From contig NZ_OY728607.1 of assembly GCF_963422225.1 (NCBI RefSeq), positions 372,001 through 436,000 on the forward strand: DNA of 64,000 nucleotides, in the 5' to 3' direction. Shown piece after piece: positions 9,267 to 17,394 of this stretch. A program made the translations under genes and the position numbers. Position 1 is the stretch's first letter, and each line of letters opens with the position of its first letter. Below the pieces are notes generated by a model. It did no database searches. It was not told the DNA's origin and worked only from the letters and a program-made list of their open reading frames with translations. Source of the DNA: Candidatus Trichorickettsia mobilis. GTDB taxonomy: Bacteria > Pseudomonadota > Alphaproteobacteria > Rickettsiales > Rickettsiaceae.

Positions 9267-9398
9267 GGTGTGGAAGATGTCTTGATCCAGCCATATTCAG
9301 GACATGAAAGTCGTCAATCTCTAGAGATATATTCGAAATTATCTATTGGTAATGCACAGAAAGAATATGATAATGTAATCAAGAAATTTCCAGTTTAA
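9267..9398 (+). pseudogene. C-terminal fragment of a tyrosine recombinase
   Basis: Forty-three codons ending in TAA read [19 protein letters not shown], then EIYSKLS. This is the box-II end of phage-type integrases: the [11 protein letters not shown] segment holds the conserved His of box II and the nucleophilic Tyr nine residues later. An in-frame TAA at 9264-9266 cuts off everything upstream, and no matching N-terminal part is seen. It marks a lost integrated element. The rest of the 9146-9497 gap shows no other gene. Confidence 0.6.
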
Positions 9399-9497
9399 TA
9401 AAAAGTGACCTCTCATCGCTTACTCCGTAACACTGGATCAAAAATGATTTGCAAAAATTGCAGCTATATTTTATACCTACTACTAGTATTTATATAG

Positions 9498-10052
9498 ATG
9501 AGCAAAATGGTGGAATATTTAAACTTGGTTTATGCTCCAAACGATATTTTTAGACAGAAAGCGGCAATTATAACAATTATTGACGATAACATCAGAACTT
9601 TGGCTGATCAGATGCTGACTACTATGTATACTGAACGAGCTATTGGCCTAGGTGCTAATATGGTAGGTGTACTTAAGCGGATAGCAGTTGTTGATCTTCA
9701 GGAAAATGGTATACGCACTCCTTATATATTAGTTAACCCAGAAATCAATTGGCGTAGCACTGATACTCAAACATTTAACGAGTCGTCACTAAGCTTTCCT
9801 GGTATTGCTGCCGAAATTACCCGGCCTAAAGCAATTCAAATGACCTATCTAGATTATCATGGAATTCCACAGACATTAGAGGCCGAAGGTTTGTTAGCCA
9901 CTGTAATTCAGCATGAAATTGATTATTTGGATGGCAAGATATTTTTAGACTATCTTTCGAAAATGAAACAGGATCTTTTGTTAAAGAAAATGATCAAATA
10001 TCTAAAATTAAACCCACCTCATATTCATGGCGCACATTGCCATCACCATTAA
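9498..10052 (+). CDS. Peptide-deformylase-like protein lacking metal ligands
   Basis: The 184-residue protein has the length and order of a peptide deformylase, the enzyme that removes formyl groups from new proteins. Its three motifs are altered. GLAAPQ reads GLGANM (residues 50-55). EGCLS reads ESSLS (95-99), so the metal-binding Cys is Ser97. HExxH reads HEIDY (139-143), so the second metal His is Tyr143. With two of three ligands gone it is probably not a normal deformylase. The tail HIHGAHCHHH is rich in metal-binding residues. Frame integrity suggests it is kept for another role, or is a recently decayed paralog. Confidence 0.75.
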   Translation: MSKMVEYLNLVYAPNDIFRQKAAIITIIDDNIRTLADQMLTTMYTERAIGLGANMVGVLKRIAVVDLQENGIRTPYILVNPEINWRSTDTQTFNESSLSFPGIAAEITRPKAIQMTYLDYHGIPQTLEAEGLLATVIQHEIDYLDGKIFLDYLSKMKQDLLLKKMIKYLKLNPPHIHGAHCHHH

Positions 10053-10127
10053 GATAGTATACTGGCAAATTGTTCAAATATGTGGTAAATTGTTGTATAA
10101 CTAACATAGTTTCTTATGTAACGTCTT

Positions 10128-10201
10128 GCTTGAACCAAAGGCAAAGCAATCCAGAAAAGAAAATCCCGCTTTAACTGGATTGCTTCACCTTTGGTTCAAG
10201 C
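10128..10201. repeat. Dispersed palindromic repeat, family A variant
   Basis: The 27-base arms (10128-10154 and 10175-10201) are inverted copies differing at two positions, with the family core gcaatccag / ctggattgc. The outer stem (gcttgaaccaaagg) differs from other family copies. It lies between the deformylase-like gene and the broken gene on the minus strand and could fold into a strong hairpin at the end of either transcript. Confidence 0.75.
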
Positions 10202-10259
10202 AAACAGAAATATCAATCTAGCAAATTGTTCAATATAACGATAAAAGTCTAATTCCTAA

Positions 10260-11113
10260 TCAGTAATCAATACCGCTATCACCTATATAATCAACATTTG
10301 CATCGCTGTTATCTGAGCTAAAGAATATTGCTGCTGATTCATTCAGTTCATTAATTAAGCTCATGTTGTGGTGAGCATTCTTAAGAAAACCATTGGAATC
10401 ATCTAAATAACCAGCAAACTGTAGTAACGATTTACATGTAATTTGGTCAATTGGATTAGTTTGATGGTTTTGAAGAATCGGTAATAAAACATTTTTTACA
10501 TAACCTTGAAAACTCTGTATTTTTGGCATAGTTAAAGAAGAGAAACAATAACTTTGAATAAAATTAGCTATAAATTCTTTTACATATATTTCATCATCGT
10601 GTGACCTGCCCCTCGCTCCAGTTAGTCAATTTGTACGTGTCTATTATAGCTTTATTTGCTACAAGTCTATCAATGTGTTTAGCAAATTCTTTTTCTTTTT
10701 TACCGTTAATAATTTTAGAATAAGGCTTAAAACTATTATCAAAGAATTCGCCACACGCTGCATGAGTAGCTTCGTGCATCATTACGCAAAAAGGTAAATC
10801 AGCGTCATTGAAGATGCAAGTTCGTCAGCACGCTTAATTGTTATAAAATAATCATTTCGACTAGTTACTCCAGCCGTGTCAATACCCACTCCAGGGATAT
10901 CATTTGTTCCTATGTATATTTGGTGCTTACCTAATCCATATTCTATAATTTCTGTAATAAGCTTATTCTGACCCAAGAATTTCTGCAACCTAGTAACGAT
11001 GTTCTCAATAAGCTGTCCTTGATGTTCAAATTTTGTGTGGATATTATTAATAACTTTTTCAATAGAAGGGCTAATATCAGCATTCCTATACTCAATCTTG
11101 GGTGCATCAATGT
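10260..11113 (-). pseudogene. 3' part of a metallopeptidase-like gene split by the Tn3 element
   Basis: This is the downstream half of the gene whose 5' half is at 15157-15810. Removing the transposon and one copy of the AATGT duplication joins the halves in frame (FSYI then DAPKIEY). This half has suffered two more frameshifts. One is near 10795, where adding one base restores ELASSNDADLPFCVMMHEATH; the other is near 10600, where the frame continues as HDDEIYVKEFIANF into MPKIQSFQGY. HEATH fits the zinc-peptidase HExxH pattern. The family is not recognised, and no function should be assumed for the broken copy. Confidence 0.7.
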
Positions 11114-11151
11114 GGCGTCCGAAGCACAAATCCCCGCCAATAAACCAAAAT
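11114..11151 (+). repeat. Tn3 left terminal inverted repeat
   Basis: Read inward it matches the right end at about 30 of the first 34 positions, with a perfect block AAGCACAAATCCCCGCC. The outermost bases are GGCG rather than the canonical GGGG, which might weaken this end. Confidence 0.8.
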
Positions 11152-11171
11152 GCCCTGTATACTTTATATCT

Positions 11172-14100
11172 CTAGGTGTATAAGGTTGTTTTTAGGTTCT
11201 TTTGTAACTGTGCAATTATATCCTCAATATTTATTGTACTTTTTCCTTGTAGGAATACATATTTGCCAATAAAGTTTATGTGTTCCCACCTTACTGGTGA
11301 TATGCTGTTTAAATAGTTTATTCCTTCTATATTTCCTTGTGCAATGCACTCTGCAAGTAGTTTATCTAGTATAATTGCATTGTATAATATTATAGAGTTT
11401 GCTAGTAATCTAGAGCATTGATTCCAGACCTCGTTCTCTAAAATGGTCTGTCCTCTGAACTTTCCACTATGCACTTTTGCTATAGCTCTACGTAGCTGGT
11501 GGTAAGACTCAACCCTGTTTAAAGCTTTACGAATTTGACTACGTAAAATATCATCATCTATGAAATCCAGTAAATAGATGCTTTTCAGTATTGAATCATA
11601 TTCCCAAAGAGCTGTTTTAATTCTGCTATATCTTTTATGAGATGACAACTTACTTATGATTGTAGCTTGTGTTGACTCTTGGGTAGCGAGTGATACAAAA
11701 ATTCTTTGAATATTTTCCCATTCCTCTGTGATAAGTTTTCTATTGGCGAGTTTAGTAGGTTTGATAAAGCAGTCTTTATAAAGGACCAAAGGTTTCATGC
11801 TCCTGAGACTTTTGACTTGTTCTTCCGGATCAGAAAAATTTGGCATAAATAATTTGCTTATGGAATCAAGCGCAGCAAAATTGACTCTGTTGATTGAATG
11901 CATGTCTCCAGATACAGCGTCTGGATCAACGTCAGAAGTATTATTATATATAATGTCGTAGGTATAATGGCTCTCATGTTCATTGGCGCCAATAATCTTG
12001 CAATTGATCGGTACATGGTTGAGTACCATACTAAATGGGACAATACCTTTTTTTAAGCCAAAATATTTTGGAGAGTATCTAGCTTGCATAGTATCTAGCC
12101 TTGTTTCAAACTTTTGACCATCTACTGCAGCCAGTAACTTATCTGGTAAAATGTTCCACGAATTAAAAACCTTCAGACTTGCTATTTTGTTACTGATAAT
12201 ATCGTTAGCTTCTCGTAAATTCTCTAGGCTCAAAAAGTTTTTTTCTATATTACTCAGAGTGCTATAGCTTATATCACAACTTCGCGACATGCGATAAGTA
12301 CCAAAGCTAAACCCGTTTGCTACAATGCATGCAATGATTCCTTCGTAATCAGCTTTTTGCTTAGAATAACGTGGTTTAATATGATCAAAAGCTTCACAGA
12401 AGTTGGTTTGTTCGTTGATAAAATATAGTAATTCGCTGATATTGATATTTGGCACTCCAGCAAAGAAATTGTCATCTTTCTCCTCTATAGTAGGGTTGAT
12501 TAAATGCCATTTGTGCTGTGTTTTCCCATCCTTATCAACTTTGTCATCTTTAGTCTTGCTCTCTTTTATTTTAATGTGACTGTTTTCTTTACTGGCAATT
12601 TTTCTATTCACTTCTAGAATTTTTGTATGAAGTTTTACCTCTAACTCATTAAGTCTTTGTTCTATGTTGACTGCGATATTAGGATAGTTCAGTTTTTGTA
12701 GGAGTTCGTCTTTATTTTGCCATACCTTATCAGAGACAAGATCTGCACTCAGGCTTTTGTATTTGATACTTTCGTTACAAAAAATATTTCCTTTATCAAT
12801 TTCTTTCGCAATAGATTGATATAGATAAAACTCATATTTATCAGGATGATAAGCATTGATCTTGGTAGCTTTGTCTGAGTTTGTTCTTGCTTGCTTTGTA
12901 CTTTCAGATTTAGCAGTACTATCATTTTTTGCAATATGTAGATACTTTCTGATATTTTTTGGGATAAATTTATCAGGAAATTTATCTGTAGCTACTTTGC
13001 TCAAGGGCAAGTCTTTATCAAACACATCCTTCAAGAATGATATGGCTTGCATTAAATCATCATCCTTTTTAATGCTACAAAACTCTATCGATCTGAATAG
13101 CATACGGAGGTTGCCCTTGATACGCTTAGCCTTATTAACATAGAATTCCCATTTAGCAGACTCAAAGTCAAAGGATTGTCCCGCAATATAGTCAGCTGTT
13201 GGTAGATACTGAGTTTTAGGAAGAATATTGTACGCAGATTTCCAAAAATTTGTATGGTCTATTTGCTCTGCATCTTCTCCCATAAATCTTAATAAGCTAC
13301 TTACTTTTGGTAAATTATTGTTATAATGGATTGTATGGAGTACGAGCTGCTGATTAGCGTATTCATTGGCTTCTTGAATGAAGTTGTTATTATAATAGAT
13401 AAAACTGGTAATTAAATTATTGATGATTTCTTTGTATCTCTGATTAATGTAACATAGCAAACATAGTTTTATAAGAGGCCTGCTAAGTTTTTCTAATCTG
13501 TAAATATTGTATTCATCTGCAATACCAGCATAGTACCTAATGCATTTAGGTGATATTTCAAGTTTATCTATTAGCTGTTTAGATAGTTTATAATATTCTG
13601 AATACGTAAGAGACTTAGCACATTCTGCTTTGAGCTCTAAATATTTAAAATTCTTTGGTTCTATCTTGAGTATTGATAAATTTACTGTAGAACCTGATTG
13701 AGTCATATTTGACAAAAAGGTCTCAAAGGCTTGAGATATATTACTCGTAAGGATATTGTCTATACGTTTAAATTCGATGCTGATTGCTAAACTTATGATG
13801 CCCTGTAATATAGTATAACTTGGCAATGTGATTTGTCTTATCTGAATCTGAGACAATAGTTCCCTAAAAATATCTAGATGATTTGCATGAATACGAGCTA
13901 AAAGTAGAGCTTGTTCTACAAGCTCTTTGTGTGCCTTATCGTTGAAATCTCTAAAATTTAGTAAAGCAAGAATCTTCTTATTAGTTTCCTCTTTTTTTGC
14001 CTTCAGCAATATACTTTTGTGTTTATTTTGGATAGTAAAATACTGAGTCAATACATAATCTAAGTCTTGTTGGACATCTTCGTAATTAAAAGAAAATAAC

Positions 14101-14303
14101 CGACCTTTGGCTTTAAAATAGCCAAGTTGTAATATTGCATAAACTTTAGAAGAAATATCAGGAATTTTTTCAACAAACTGTCTCTCTTTCTTATTTAAAG
14201 TAAAGAAAACAATCTTTTCTTCTAATGTAAATTTTGGCAAAGAATAAAGATCATTGATTTCAGCTTCGCTTAAAATTTTGATACGTTTATAACCTGTAAC
14301 CAT
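11172..14303 (-). CDS. tnpA: Tn3-family transposase TnpA
   Basis: The 1043-residue protein is full length for a Tn3 transposase, which cuts and joins the transposon ends through a cointegrate. The N-terminal DUF4158-like DNA-binding region begins VTGYKRIKILSEAEINDLY. The DDE catalytic residues sit in AAVDGQKFETR (first Asp), VSGDMHSINRVNF (second Asp) and LNRVESYHQLRRAI (Glu). The gene ends 58 bp inside the left inverted repeat and is transcribed away from the resolvase. No frameshift is seen, so the element may be transposition-competent. A Lys/Asp-rich linker lies at about residues 570-595. Confidence 0.95.
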   Translation of the reverse strand: MVTGYKRIKILSEAEINDLYSLPKFTLEEKIVFFTLNKKERQFVEKIPDISSKVYAILQLGYFKAKGRLFSFNYEDVQQDLDYVLTQYFTIQNKHKSILLKAKKEETNKKILALLNFRDFNDKAHKELVEQALLLARIHANHLDIFRELLSQIQIRQITLPSYTILQGIISLAISIEFKRIDNILTSNISQAFETFLSNMTQSGSTVNLSILKIEPKNFKYLELKAECAKSLTYSEYYKLSKQLIDKLEISPKCIRYYAGIADEYNIYRLEKLSRPLIKLCLLCYINQRYKEIINNLITSFIYYNNNFIQEANEYANQQLVLHTIHYNNNLPKVSSLLRFMGEDAEQIDHTNFWKSAYNILPKTQYLPTADYIAGQSFDFESAKWEFYVNKAKRIKGNLRMLFRSIEFCSIKKDDDLMQAISFLKDVFDKDLPLSKVATDKFPDKFIPKNIRKYLHIAKNDSTAKSESTKQARTNSDKATKINAYHPDKYEFYLYQSIAKEIDKGNIFCNESIKYKSLSADLVSDKVWQNKDELLQKLNYPNIAVNIEQRLNELEVKLHTKILEVNRKIASKENSHIKIKESKTKDDKVDKDGKTQHKWHLINPTIEEKDDNFFAGVPNINISELLYFINEQTNFCEAFDHIKPRYSKQKADYEGIIACIVANGFSFGTYRMSRSCDISYSTLSNIEKNFLSLENLREANDIISNKIASLKVFNSWNILPDKLLAAVDGQKFETRLDTMQARYSPKYFGLKKGIVPFSMVLNHVPINCKIIGANEHESHYTYDIIYNNTSDVDPDAVSGDMHSINRVNFAALDSISKLFMPNFSDPEEQVKSLRSMKPLVLYKDCFIKPTKLANRKLITEEWENIQRIFVSLATQESTQATIISKLSSHKRYSRIKTALWEYDSILKSIYLLDFIDDDILRSQIRKALNRVESYHQLRRAIAKVHSGKFRGQTILENEVWNQCSRLLANSIILYNAIILDKLLAECIAQGNIEGINYLNSISPVRWEHINFIGKYVFLQGKSTINIEDIIAQLQKNLKTTLYT

Positions 14304-14439
14304 AAAATTATAACTTTTTGTATAGGATAAATCGACCGTTAAGAGAATGCTGTTTTGTAGGTGCGTTATATGTTATATAGTATATATACTATGTATAGTT
14401 TTCTTCTAATACTAGAGTTAAAACTTAACGGGCTAAAAA
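14304..14439. promoter_or_regulatory. Divergent tnpA-tnpR promoter region and putative res site
   Basis: The 136 bp between the divergent genes contains a perfect 16-bp palindrome, atagtatatatactat (14377-14392). It also has an inverted pair ccgttaag (14337-14344) and cttaacgg (14426-14433). In Tn3 elements this interval normally holds the resolvase-binding subsites and both promoters. The assignment rests on position and symmetry, not on a matched consensus. Confidence 0.5.
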
Positions 14440-15090
14440 ATGACCAAAATTATTGCTTATATTCGTACCTCAACAGATAAACAGGAATTAAATAATCAAA
14501 AACTTGCAATATTGGAATATGCACAAAAAAATAATTTAAAAATAAATGAGTTTGTTGAGATTCAAATGTCTTCTAGAAAAACTCCTAAACAGAGGAGAAT
14601 CGAAGACGTCTTAGAAAGACTCTCTAGTTCTGATATGTTGATTGTAACAGAGCTTAGTAGACTTGGTAGAAGTACTCCTGAAGTTATAGAACTGGTCAAT
14701 GCGCTAGTTGCAAGAAATGTCAGGGTGGTAATACTTAAACAAAACCTTGATATCAGCAAGCAGGATATGAATTCCAAAGTTACAATTACCTTGTTTGCAT
14801 TATTTTCGGATCTTGAACGCGATCTGATTAGCTTACGTACCAAAGATGCCCTTGCACTCAAAAAGTCTCAAGGACAAATACTAGGTAAGCCAATTGGAAC
14901 TCTACAAAAAAGTAAGTTTGACAAAGATGCCAGCAAAATTATAGAACTCTTAAAACTTGGACTTTCAATAAGAAAAATAGCAAAATTCTTTGGTTACAAG
15001 AATCATATCTCACTCAACACTTATATTAACAAAAGACATTTAAAAGACGGAACTTTAAATGATCAGAGCGGGGGCTTGAAAACAGCCTGA
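14440..15090 (+). CDS. tnpR: Serine resolvase TnpR
   Basis: The 216-residue protein is a small serine recombinase that resolves Tn3 cointegrates at res. The catalytic motif is at the N-terminus, AYIRTSTDKQ, with nucleophile Ser11 and Arg9. The conserved ELSRLGRS and DLERDLISLRTKDAL segments follow, and the C-terminal part (SIRKIAKFFGYKNHISLNTY) is the helix-turn-helix DNA-binding domain. It is divergent from tnpA and ends 66 bp before the right end of the transposon. The frame is intact. The C-terminal KDGTLNDQSGG tail is slightly longer than usual. Confidence 0.92.
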   Translation: MTKIIAYIRTSTDKQELNNQKLAILEYAQKNNLKINEFVEIQMSSRKTPKQRRIEDVLERLSSSDMLIVTELSRLGRSTPEVIELVNALVARNVRVVILKQNLDISKQDMNSKVTITLFALFSDLERDLISLRTKDALALKKSQGQILGKPIGTLQKSKFDKDASKIIELLKLGLSIRKIAKFFGYKNHISLNTYINKRHLKDGTLNDQSGGLKTA

Positions 15091-15118
15091 AACTCTATAT
15101 CTCAAAGGGTGTAGAGAG

Positions 15119-15156
15119 TAGTTGGTTTATCGGCGGGGATTTGTGCTTAGAACCCC
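15119..15156 (-). repeat. Tn3 right terminal inverted repeat
   Basis: Read inward from 15156 it begins GGGGTTCTAAGCACAAATCC, with the canonical GGGG terminus of Tn3-family elements. It is followed outward by the AATGT target duplication (15157-15161). Confidence 0.85.
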
Positions 15157-15810
15157 AATGTAGCTAAAATCATATCCTTTCTCCAAAGCTTTATTTAATA
15201 ACCATGATTTAAGTTTTTTAGAAATATCGCTTCCAAATATCATGCTTTCAAATGCTTCTTTATGCTGCAGATTGGCAAAGTCAAAATAGTCAAATACATT
15301 GCCGTCAATACCTTGATTTTTAACCAACACTGCAAACGCTGATGTTAACAGGTTGATGTTGATATTTTGCAAATTTAAAACAGCTGATGCTACTTCGGGA
15401 TATTCTATAGCATACGACAAACGTTTAATAATTTGTTCATCATCCACATATTCTGCTAATTTTAGTTTAAAGCCTTCTATTTCAAATAAATTACCTAATA
15501 ATGCTTTAGGGTTAGAGCTATCGCACACATAATCTATTATGCAACATAAGTCATTTAAGTCAAAAGAATTAACAATCATTGGAATCGTTAATACTTCTGA
15601 TGTTAACAGTTTATCCAGCAAATTATATTTAGCAGCCAATGGTACAAACATAGGCATATAATGAACATCTGGGTTAGCGCACAATGTATAAAATAGATCC
15701 TGAGGATTTTTTATTATGTGTTCTAGATATTCTAAATTTTTTTGCTCTATTGCTGCTTCCCTGCGTTGCTCTATTTCCTGCTGTTGCAGTTCTAGATTAT
15801 GTTTTTGCAA
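15157..15810 (-). pseudogene. 5' part of the gene split by the Tn3 element
   Basis: About 218 codons of helical sequence start with a predicted coiled coil (LELQQQEIEQRREAAIEQ, residues 6-23) and end FSYI at the transposon edge; seven further codons are read from the transposon before a stop. It continues in frame with DAPKIEY at 11108, so the intact ancestor was about 500 residues with a C-terminal HEATH-type zinc-peptidase motif. No ATG start is visible: the frame stays open upstream to about 15895, and TTG at 15810 is only the first plausible start. The family is not recognised. Confidence 0.65.
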
Positions 15811-16056
15811 GTTGGTTTTCTTTGACTTTAGAGTAGTATGTTTTAGTATAGGAATTTCAAAAATTTTACCAAAAATATTTTTTTGAAAATTTTAAAATTT
15901 TCTTTAAAAATTTGGTTGTTAAATTGTGATATTAGAAATTATTGACACTTGTATAAAAATCTTCTCTTAAAATCTATCTCAAAATAGGCCAATTTTTTAA
16001 AATTATATTAACGTGGCGTGAAGCAACGGTTCACCATATGAATATCACCGAGGCGT

Positions 16057-17181
16057 TCACAATAATTCATTGATCTTCACTAATAACAAGGGTGGAGATA
16101 AACCGTAATAAACCTGTCTCAGGCTCATAAATTGATTACAGTTTGGACAAGATAACGGATCTTTTTTAAAGTTTAACCAAATCATTAATCTCCAGTTCAA
16201 TGACTTGATTTTCTTAGGTATAATTTGGTTTATCGCCTTATATACAATAGGTAGTTGTATTCCTCTAGTTCTGTTAGATAAAAAGCCGTAGTACCTTATT
16301 ATTCGAAAATAACGATCGGGTATGTGCATAATCAGGCTAGATATAAACTGCAGTACAGGCATTGTGACGTGATCAATCGTGTTATTGTAGTGGTCAAGAA
16401 ATCTAAACGTTACTTGCAGTCCATCATATTCCTCTATTCTTGCCTCAGAAATAGGAGGTCGTTTTATATATCGCCCTAAATAGTTTATGTTGCGTTTATG
16501 ATCGTCTGATGGTTTTTGCAAATAAACATACCAACTGATTTCATATAGGCCGATCATCCAGTTGTTAAAATCGCCATCATTTTGATATTTCGACGGTAAT
16601 TTCAAATTACTTGAGGCGTATTCTGAGCGAAATAACTCAAGAATTCTATGTCTCCACATTTTTTTAATAGGCTCGGCAGGGAAAAATAATTTACGCCAAT
16701 TACCCTTGCTATCTATACCGCCGCAAGTAACCGATAAATGGATATGAACATTACGTTTTAAATCTCTACCGAAGGTGTGCAGGGCAGTAAATATAGCGAC
16801 TACAATCTTTTTCTTTGTTGCTATTTCCTTAATAATTCCGGCGGCAACAGCAGAAATTAATCCAAACAGATTGCGATTAAGCCAAAATATTGGCCATAAT
16901 GAGTCGGGCATTGTAAATGTAATGTGCTGCCAACGTGTCTTTGGTAGAACATTGGTAGCTTTACTTATCCATTGATCTGTTTGCTTCTTACCGCAACGAG
17001 AACAAAATCTACCTTTACAACTAAATACTACTGATTTACCGTGATCACATGTAGGGCAGCTATAACTCTTAAATCCTAAATATTTCGTTCCGCACAATAT
17101 AACTTTAGTAACGTTAAAGATAATACCATACCTCAGCTCGCTATATTTTTCAGTGAAATCGACGCCAATTACCCCGATCAA
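16057..17181 (-). CDS. IS91-family HUH transposase
   Basis: The 374-residue protein begins with a cysteine-rich zinc region (CPTCDHGKSVVF, then CKGRFCSRCGKKQTDQW). It continues with the HUH metal motif in NVHIHLSV and a catalytic tyrosine in YLGRYIKRPP. This is the IS91/ISCR layout used for rolling-circle transposition with single-strand transfer. A second zinc cluster, CPNCNQFMSL, is near the C-terminus. The only start in frame is TTG at 17181, so the N-terminus may be shortened. Element ends (oriIS and terIS) were not located. Confidence 0.85.
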   Translation of the reverse strand: MIGVIGVDFTEKYSELRYGIIFNVTKVILCGTKYLGFKSYSCPTCDHGKSVVFSCKGRFCSRCGKKQTDQWISKATNVLPKTRWQHITFTMPDSLWPIFWLNRNLFGLISAVAAGIIKEIATKKKIVVAIFTALHTFGRDLKRNVHIHLSVTCGGIDSKGNWRKLFFPAEPIKKMWRHRILELFRSEYASSNLKLPSKYQNDGDFNNWMIGLYEISWYVYLQKPSDDHKRNINYLGRYIKRPPISEARIEEYDGLQVTFRFLDHYNNTIDHVTMPVLQFISSLIMHIPDRYFRIIRYYGFLSNRTRGIQLPIVYKAINQIIPKKIKSLNWRLMIWLNFKKDPLSCPNCNQFMSLRQVYYGLSPPLLLVKINELL

Positions 17182-17295
17182 GAAAAATATGTTTTATAGA
17201 GATTCCTTTACCGATTATTTCCATCTTTTACTCTGATTATTTGTAATGACTTGCATATTACCTTTGATAACAGAAGTTGGCAAGAGATGTAAAAA

Positions 17296-17319
17296 GCTAA
17301 GCTGCCACCGATAGGTGGC
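17296..17319 (-). terminator. Possible terminator of the tlc gene
   Basis: On the minus strand gccacc-tatc-ggtggc forms a 6-bp GC stem followed by agcttagctttttac. It lies 76 bp downstream of the tlc stop. The T-run is several bases after the stem, so termination may be weak. Confidence 0.4.
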
Positions 17320-17339
17320 TTATCTTGTATTTATATAAC

Positions 17340-17371
17340 ATAATATAATATAATATAATAATATAAATAAT
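17340..17371. repeat. Short AT pentanucleotide tandem repeat
   Basis: A run of taata units lies at 17341-17360, continuing imperfectly to 17371, between the IS91-type gene and tlc. The unit length is not a multiple of three and no gene crosses it. Confidence 0.6.
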
Positions 17372-17394
17372 GCAACAAAAATATTAAATTTTAT

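Larger units (their letters stand above)
11114..15156. mobile_element. Tn3-family transposon with 5-bp target duplication
   Basis: The element spans 4043 bp between inverted repeats starting GGCGTCCG (left, from 11114) and GGGGTTCT (right, read inward from 15156). Both continue AAGCACAAATCCCCGCC and then RATAAACCAA. The flanks 11109-11113 and 15157-15161 are both AATGT, the 5-bp duplication expected for Tn3-type replicative transposition. Inside are a full transposase on the minus strand, a serine resolvase on the plus strand and a short divergent region between them likely to be the resolution site. No passenger gene is present. Confidence 0.9.

Noticed and set aside
11131..11150. The block tccccgccaataaacc taken as an outward-facing Tn end
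   Set aside because: The internal CCCC looked like an end in the wrong orientation; extending outward to GGCG/GGGG and finding the AATGT duplication placed the true ends at 11114 and 15156.
14562..14861. Open frame antisense to the resolvase gene
   Set aside because: It is a shadow of a well-supported gene with clear catalytic motifs and has no recognisable domain of its own.
17341..17371. Tandem taata run considered as a CRISPR or phase-variation tract
   Set aside because: The units are five bases with no spacers and no gene crosses it. No CRISPR array or cas gene was seen anywhere.
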